Of a DNA stretch of 64,000 nucleotides, positions 61,749 through 64,000 are shown in pieces; the stretch's first letter is position 1, and each line of letters starts with the position of its first letter. Origin of the DNA: a virus. A program made the translations under genes and the position numbers. The notes under the pieces are model-generated. The model made no database searches and was not told the DNA's origin. It saw only the letters and a list, made by a program, of their open reading frames with translations. Location of the stretch: IMG/VR virus record IMGVR_UViG_3300025418_001265, positions 1 through 64,000 of that record, one strand, 5' to 3'.

Positions 61749-62816
61749 ATGTTACAAACCGATAGCAGTCTCACATTTCAGTATCACGACGAACTCAATC
61801 CGTTGATATGGGAACAGGGTGTACTTAAACCTGAAATAAAAGAAAAGCTGCTACAAACTGCAGAAGCATTTCTCGAAACTGTAGAAATACCAGTTGACGT
61901 AGAAGATATAACCTTGACTGGTTCTTTGGCTAATTACAATTACACTAATTACAGCGATTTTGACTTACATATTATAACAGATTGTAGAGAGTACAATATT
62001 AATAAAGATATACTCAAAGATTATTTTAAAGCTAAAAAAACAGTCTGGAACAGCTCTCACGAAATAAAAATCAAAGGCTACGATGTTGAGGTCTACATAC
62101 AAGACATTTTAGAGCCTCATCATTCTTCAGGTGTATATTCTATTAAAAACAATGAATGGCTAGTTAAACCGGTTAAAGCTGAACACGTTGATAAAAAAGC
62201 TATACTTAAAAAAGTAGAAGCTATGAAACAAATGATCGATCACGCATTAAGCGATGATTGTGACTTAGAGTGTGCAGAAATGGTGAAATCGAAGTTATTA
62301 AAAATGAGACAGGCCGGACTAGAAAAAGACGGAGAGTTCTCTGCGGAAAACTTAGCTTTTAAAGAGCTAAGAAGATCTAAAGATTTAGAAAGATTAATAT
62401 TAGGTGTAATTGCTAAAAAAGATAAAGAACTGTCCTTAAACCAGGAGAGTACATTTAAAAACTATTTTAGTATGCCTGGTATACAAAAAAGCGGTAAGGG
62501 TAGTCGCGGTCCTAGACACCAAGGGGTGACGGCTGGTTTAAGTAAGCTTGCAAAAGCTAATACAAAATCAGTCAATGTAGTCGCTAAAGTACATAGCGGA
62601 ATGGAGACGCCTTTTCACGAAATTGAGAATCTAAAAAAGAAACCTCAAGGTAAAACTTATATTACACCTCAACTAGCTCATACTATTACCGGTCATTACA
62701 ATATGAATATAGATAAGGTCAGTAACGGAGAACCACGCGGTTTAAGCACTAGTGGTATCAAGATCGGTTACGATCCTGTTGTAAAAAAATACTATTTAAT
62801 TAAAAATAAAAAATAA
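61749..62816 (+). CDS. Nucleotidyltransferase-fold protein
   Basis: 355 residues. TLTGSLANYNYTNYSDFDLH (residues 55-74) is the signature of the pol-beta nucleotidyltransferase fold: Gly58-Ser59, then Asp70 and Asp72, with a third acidic residue in YDVEVYIQD (Glu114 or nearby). All metal ligands seem intact, so it may transfer a nucleotide to a small molecule, RNA or protein. Residues about 150-240 are helical. The C-terminal part (residues 240-355) is basic, with SGKGSRGPRHQGVTAG and KIGYDPVVKKYYLIKNKK, and is of unknown role. It overlaps the tail tube gene by one base, so it is translated with it. Relatives occur near tail genes in other T4-like phages. Confidence 0.75.
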   Translation: MLQTDSSLTFQYHDELNPLIWEQGVLKPEIKEKLLQTAEAFLETVEIPVDVEDITLTGSLANYNYTNYSDFDLHIITDCREYNINKDILKDYFKAKKTVWNSSHEIKIKGYDVEVYIQDILEPHHSSGVYSIKNNEWLVKPVKAEHVDKKAILKKVEAMKQMIDHALSDDCDLECAEMVKSKLLKMRQAGLEKDGEFSAENLAFKELRRSKDLERLILGVIAKKDKELSLNQESTFKNYFSMPGIQKSGKGSRGPRHQGVTAGLSKLAKANTKSVNVVAKVHSGMETPFHEIENLKKKPQGKTYITPQLAHTITGHYNMNIDKVSNGEPRGLSTSGIKIGYDPVVKKYYLIKNKK

Positions 62817-63436
62817 TGAGCGAAACTCCAAATTACCAACAAGCTATACTCAATAAAAGTAGAAAAGATAAATTTCTATTAGTGTTGGATTTGCCTGATG
62901 TTCTTAAAAAAATTAACGCAGTAAGCCAGGAAGGTAGAGAAAGTAAGAGTGTGTTTCTAGATTCTTTACAATATTCAGTTTACGGTACTGTAGTGCCTCC
63001 AACTAATATTAACGCTGCAGCTCTATCATATGCAGGCCAAACTTTAAGTCTATCTACAGGTAAGAGAGAAAAATATGCAGATATAACAGTTAACTTTACA
63101 GTTGACAATGGATTCAATAACTGGTGGGTATTGTGGAAGTGGCTGGATTATATAAACGGAGCGCAAACCAGTATACAGGATTCTGATAACTTAAACCCGG
63201 CAGCTACTGATTTTCAAGGCAGGCCATTTTATGCAAGTACCGGTAATTTACAACCTTACCAAACCACCATTAATGTGTTTGGTTTGGATGAATACAACAA
63301 TAAGAAAATCCGTTGGACGTATTCAAAAGCATTTATTACCAATTTAACTGGAATAACTTATAGTTATAGAGATGCTGAACAACTTGAGTCCTCGTTTACG
63401 TTCTCATTTAGTCAGTTAAATGCAGAATTACTTTAA
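62816..63436 (+). CDS. Tail tube protein, T4 gp19-like
   Basis: 206 residues forming the inner tube of the contractile tail. FLLVLDLPDVLKKINA and FLDSLQYSVYGTVVPP at the N-terminus, VNFTVDNGFNNWWVLWKWLD in the middle, and PYQTTINVFGLDEYN then FITNLTGITYSYRD match the block order of T4-like tube proteins. The sheath gene follows. Overlaps the stop of the nucleotidyltransferase gene by one base. Confidence 0.88.
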   Translation: MSETPNYQQAILNKSRKDKFLLVLDLPDVLKKINAVSQEGRESKSVFLDSLQYSVYGTVVPPTNINAAALSYAGQTLSLSTGKREKYADITVNFTVDNGFNNWWVLWKWLDYINGAQTSIQDSDNLNPAATDFQGRPFYASTGNLQPYQTTINVFGLDEYNNKKIRWTYSKAFITNLTGITYSYRDAEQLESSFTFSFSQLNAELL

Positions 63437-63462
63437 ACTTACAGAGTTTCGTTTCGAAATAG

Positions 63463-63470
63463 CCTAAATA
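63463..63470 (+). promoter_or_regulatory. Late-promoter-like box CCTAAATA
   Basis: 16 bases before the ATG at 63487, plus strand. Confidence 0.4.
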
Positions 63471-63486
63471 ATAGTATATCACTACT

Positions 63487-64000
63487 ATGGCAACTTTACG
63501 TACTATACAATCTCCTGGTGTACAAATTAGAGAAGTAGATCTAAGCCAAACAGCGACTTCCCCAAACGGAACAAGCGTGTTTATCGCAGGTTTTGCAGCT
63601 CAAGGACCAACGTCCGAAATTGTAACACTTACATCTGTTTCTGATTTCGCTAATATATACGGTACACCAACAAATGCCGCTGAACGTTATTTTTATTATT
63701 CTGTACAACAACAGTTTACAGGCGGTACAAACGCTCAAGTACAGGTTGCTCGCTTACCATACGGTCCTGCGTTAGGAGATGGTTTTTCAGATAAATACAG
63801 TGCTTTAGTTTACCCAGTAGTACCTGTAACAAATTCAACCCCGCTTTCTGCTGCAGTACAAGCCGGATATACAGCATTATTAAGTAATGCAACATCATAT
63901 TATTTCGGTCAACCAACATTAATAACACTTTCAGAAACTGATTACATTAATTTAAAGCAAAATAACTTATTCTGGAGTGCAAGTGCAGGTGGTAATTATC
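63487..64000 (+). CDS. Tail sheath protein, T4 gp18-like (3' end outside window)
   Basis: The first 171 residues of the contractile sheath protein. TIQSPGVQIREVDLSQ is the hallmark N-terminus of phage sheath proteins, followed by TSVFIAGFAAQGPTSEIVTL, and TSVSDFANIYGTP, with the common acidic strand. The frame is open to the last base. In T4 the sheath gene precedes the tube gene; here it follows. Confidence 0.92.
   Translation, partial: MATLRTIQSPGVQIREVDLSQTATSPNGTSVFIAGFAAQGPTSEIVTLTSVSDFANIYGTPTNAAERYFYYSVQQQFTGGTNAQVQVARLPYGPALGDGFSDKYSALVYPVVPVTNSTPLSAAVQAGYTALLSNATSYYFGQPTLITLSETDYINLKQNNLFWSASAGGNY

Overview
The window is part of a large AT-rich genome of a T4-like contractile-tailed phage (myovirus). 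The anchors are a T4 gp17-type large terminase (59204-60976, minus), a gp19-type tail tube protein (62816-63436), the start of a gp18-type tail sheath protein (63487 onward), a gp14-like neck protein (57046-58074), and many copies of a T4 late-promoter-like box (consensus near TATAAATA). The gene order is not that of T4: the terminase faces away from the tail genes, and tube precedes sheath. Few genes have a Shine-Dalgarno sequence and I found no tRNA, rRNA, CRISPR array or insertion sequence. The host cannot be named. The missing Shine-Dalgarno sites and the many fibres suggest an aquatic Gram-negative host, for example Bacteroidota or Cyanobacteria, but this is inference.

Layout. (1) 1-1053, plus strand: the 3' part of a CHASE2-type class III adenylate cyclase. 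(2) 1055-9264, minus: small virion-like proteins and the first part of a sugar/small-molecule modification cassette (radical SAM protein, carbamoyltransferase, methyltransferase, double glycosyltransferase). (3) 9311-15354, minus: small unknown proteins and the second part of the cassette (GT2, FCP1-like HAD phosphatase, SGNH esterase, and a glycosyltransferase fused to a UDP-sugar dehydrogenase). (4) 15394-19243: small, probably early genes, including an HExxH metalloprotein and a protein of the MSMEG_6728 / pyrimidine-dimer glycosylase-like family whose only plausible start is AUA. Two sigma70-like promoters with a shared operator-like palindrome lie at 11595-11629 and 18081-18115. (5) 19240-57035, minus: a fibre and adhesin region of about 38 kb. 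It holds seven collagen-like proteins, five of them ending in an S74 self-cleaving chaperone, plus LamG, PKD, Ig and InlB-like domains. A ten-helix membrane protein and a U32-like/methyltransferase fusion lie inside it. (6) 57046-64000: head and tail morphogenesis genes on both strands.

How it fits together. Region 6 builds head and tail; region 5 supplies trimeric fibres that share and shuffle modules; the cassette in regions 2-3 could decorate virion fibres, host surface glycan or DNA. The cyclase may act on host cAMP signalling. Late boxes commonly end only 5-9 bases before the start codon, which predicts leaderless late mRNAs.
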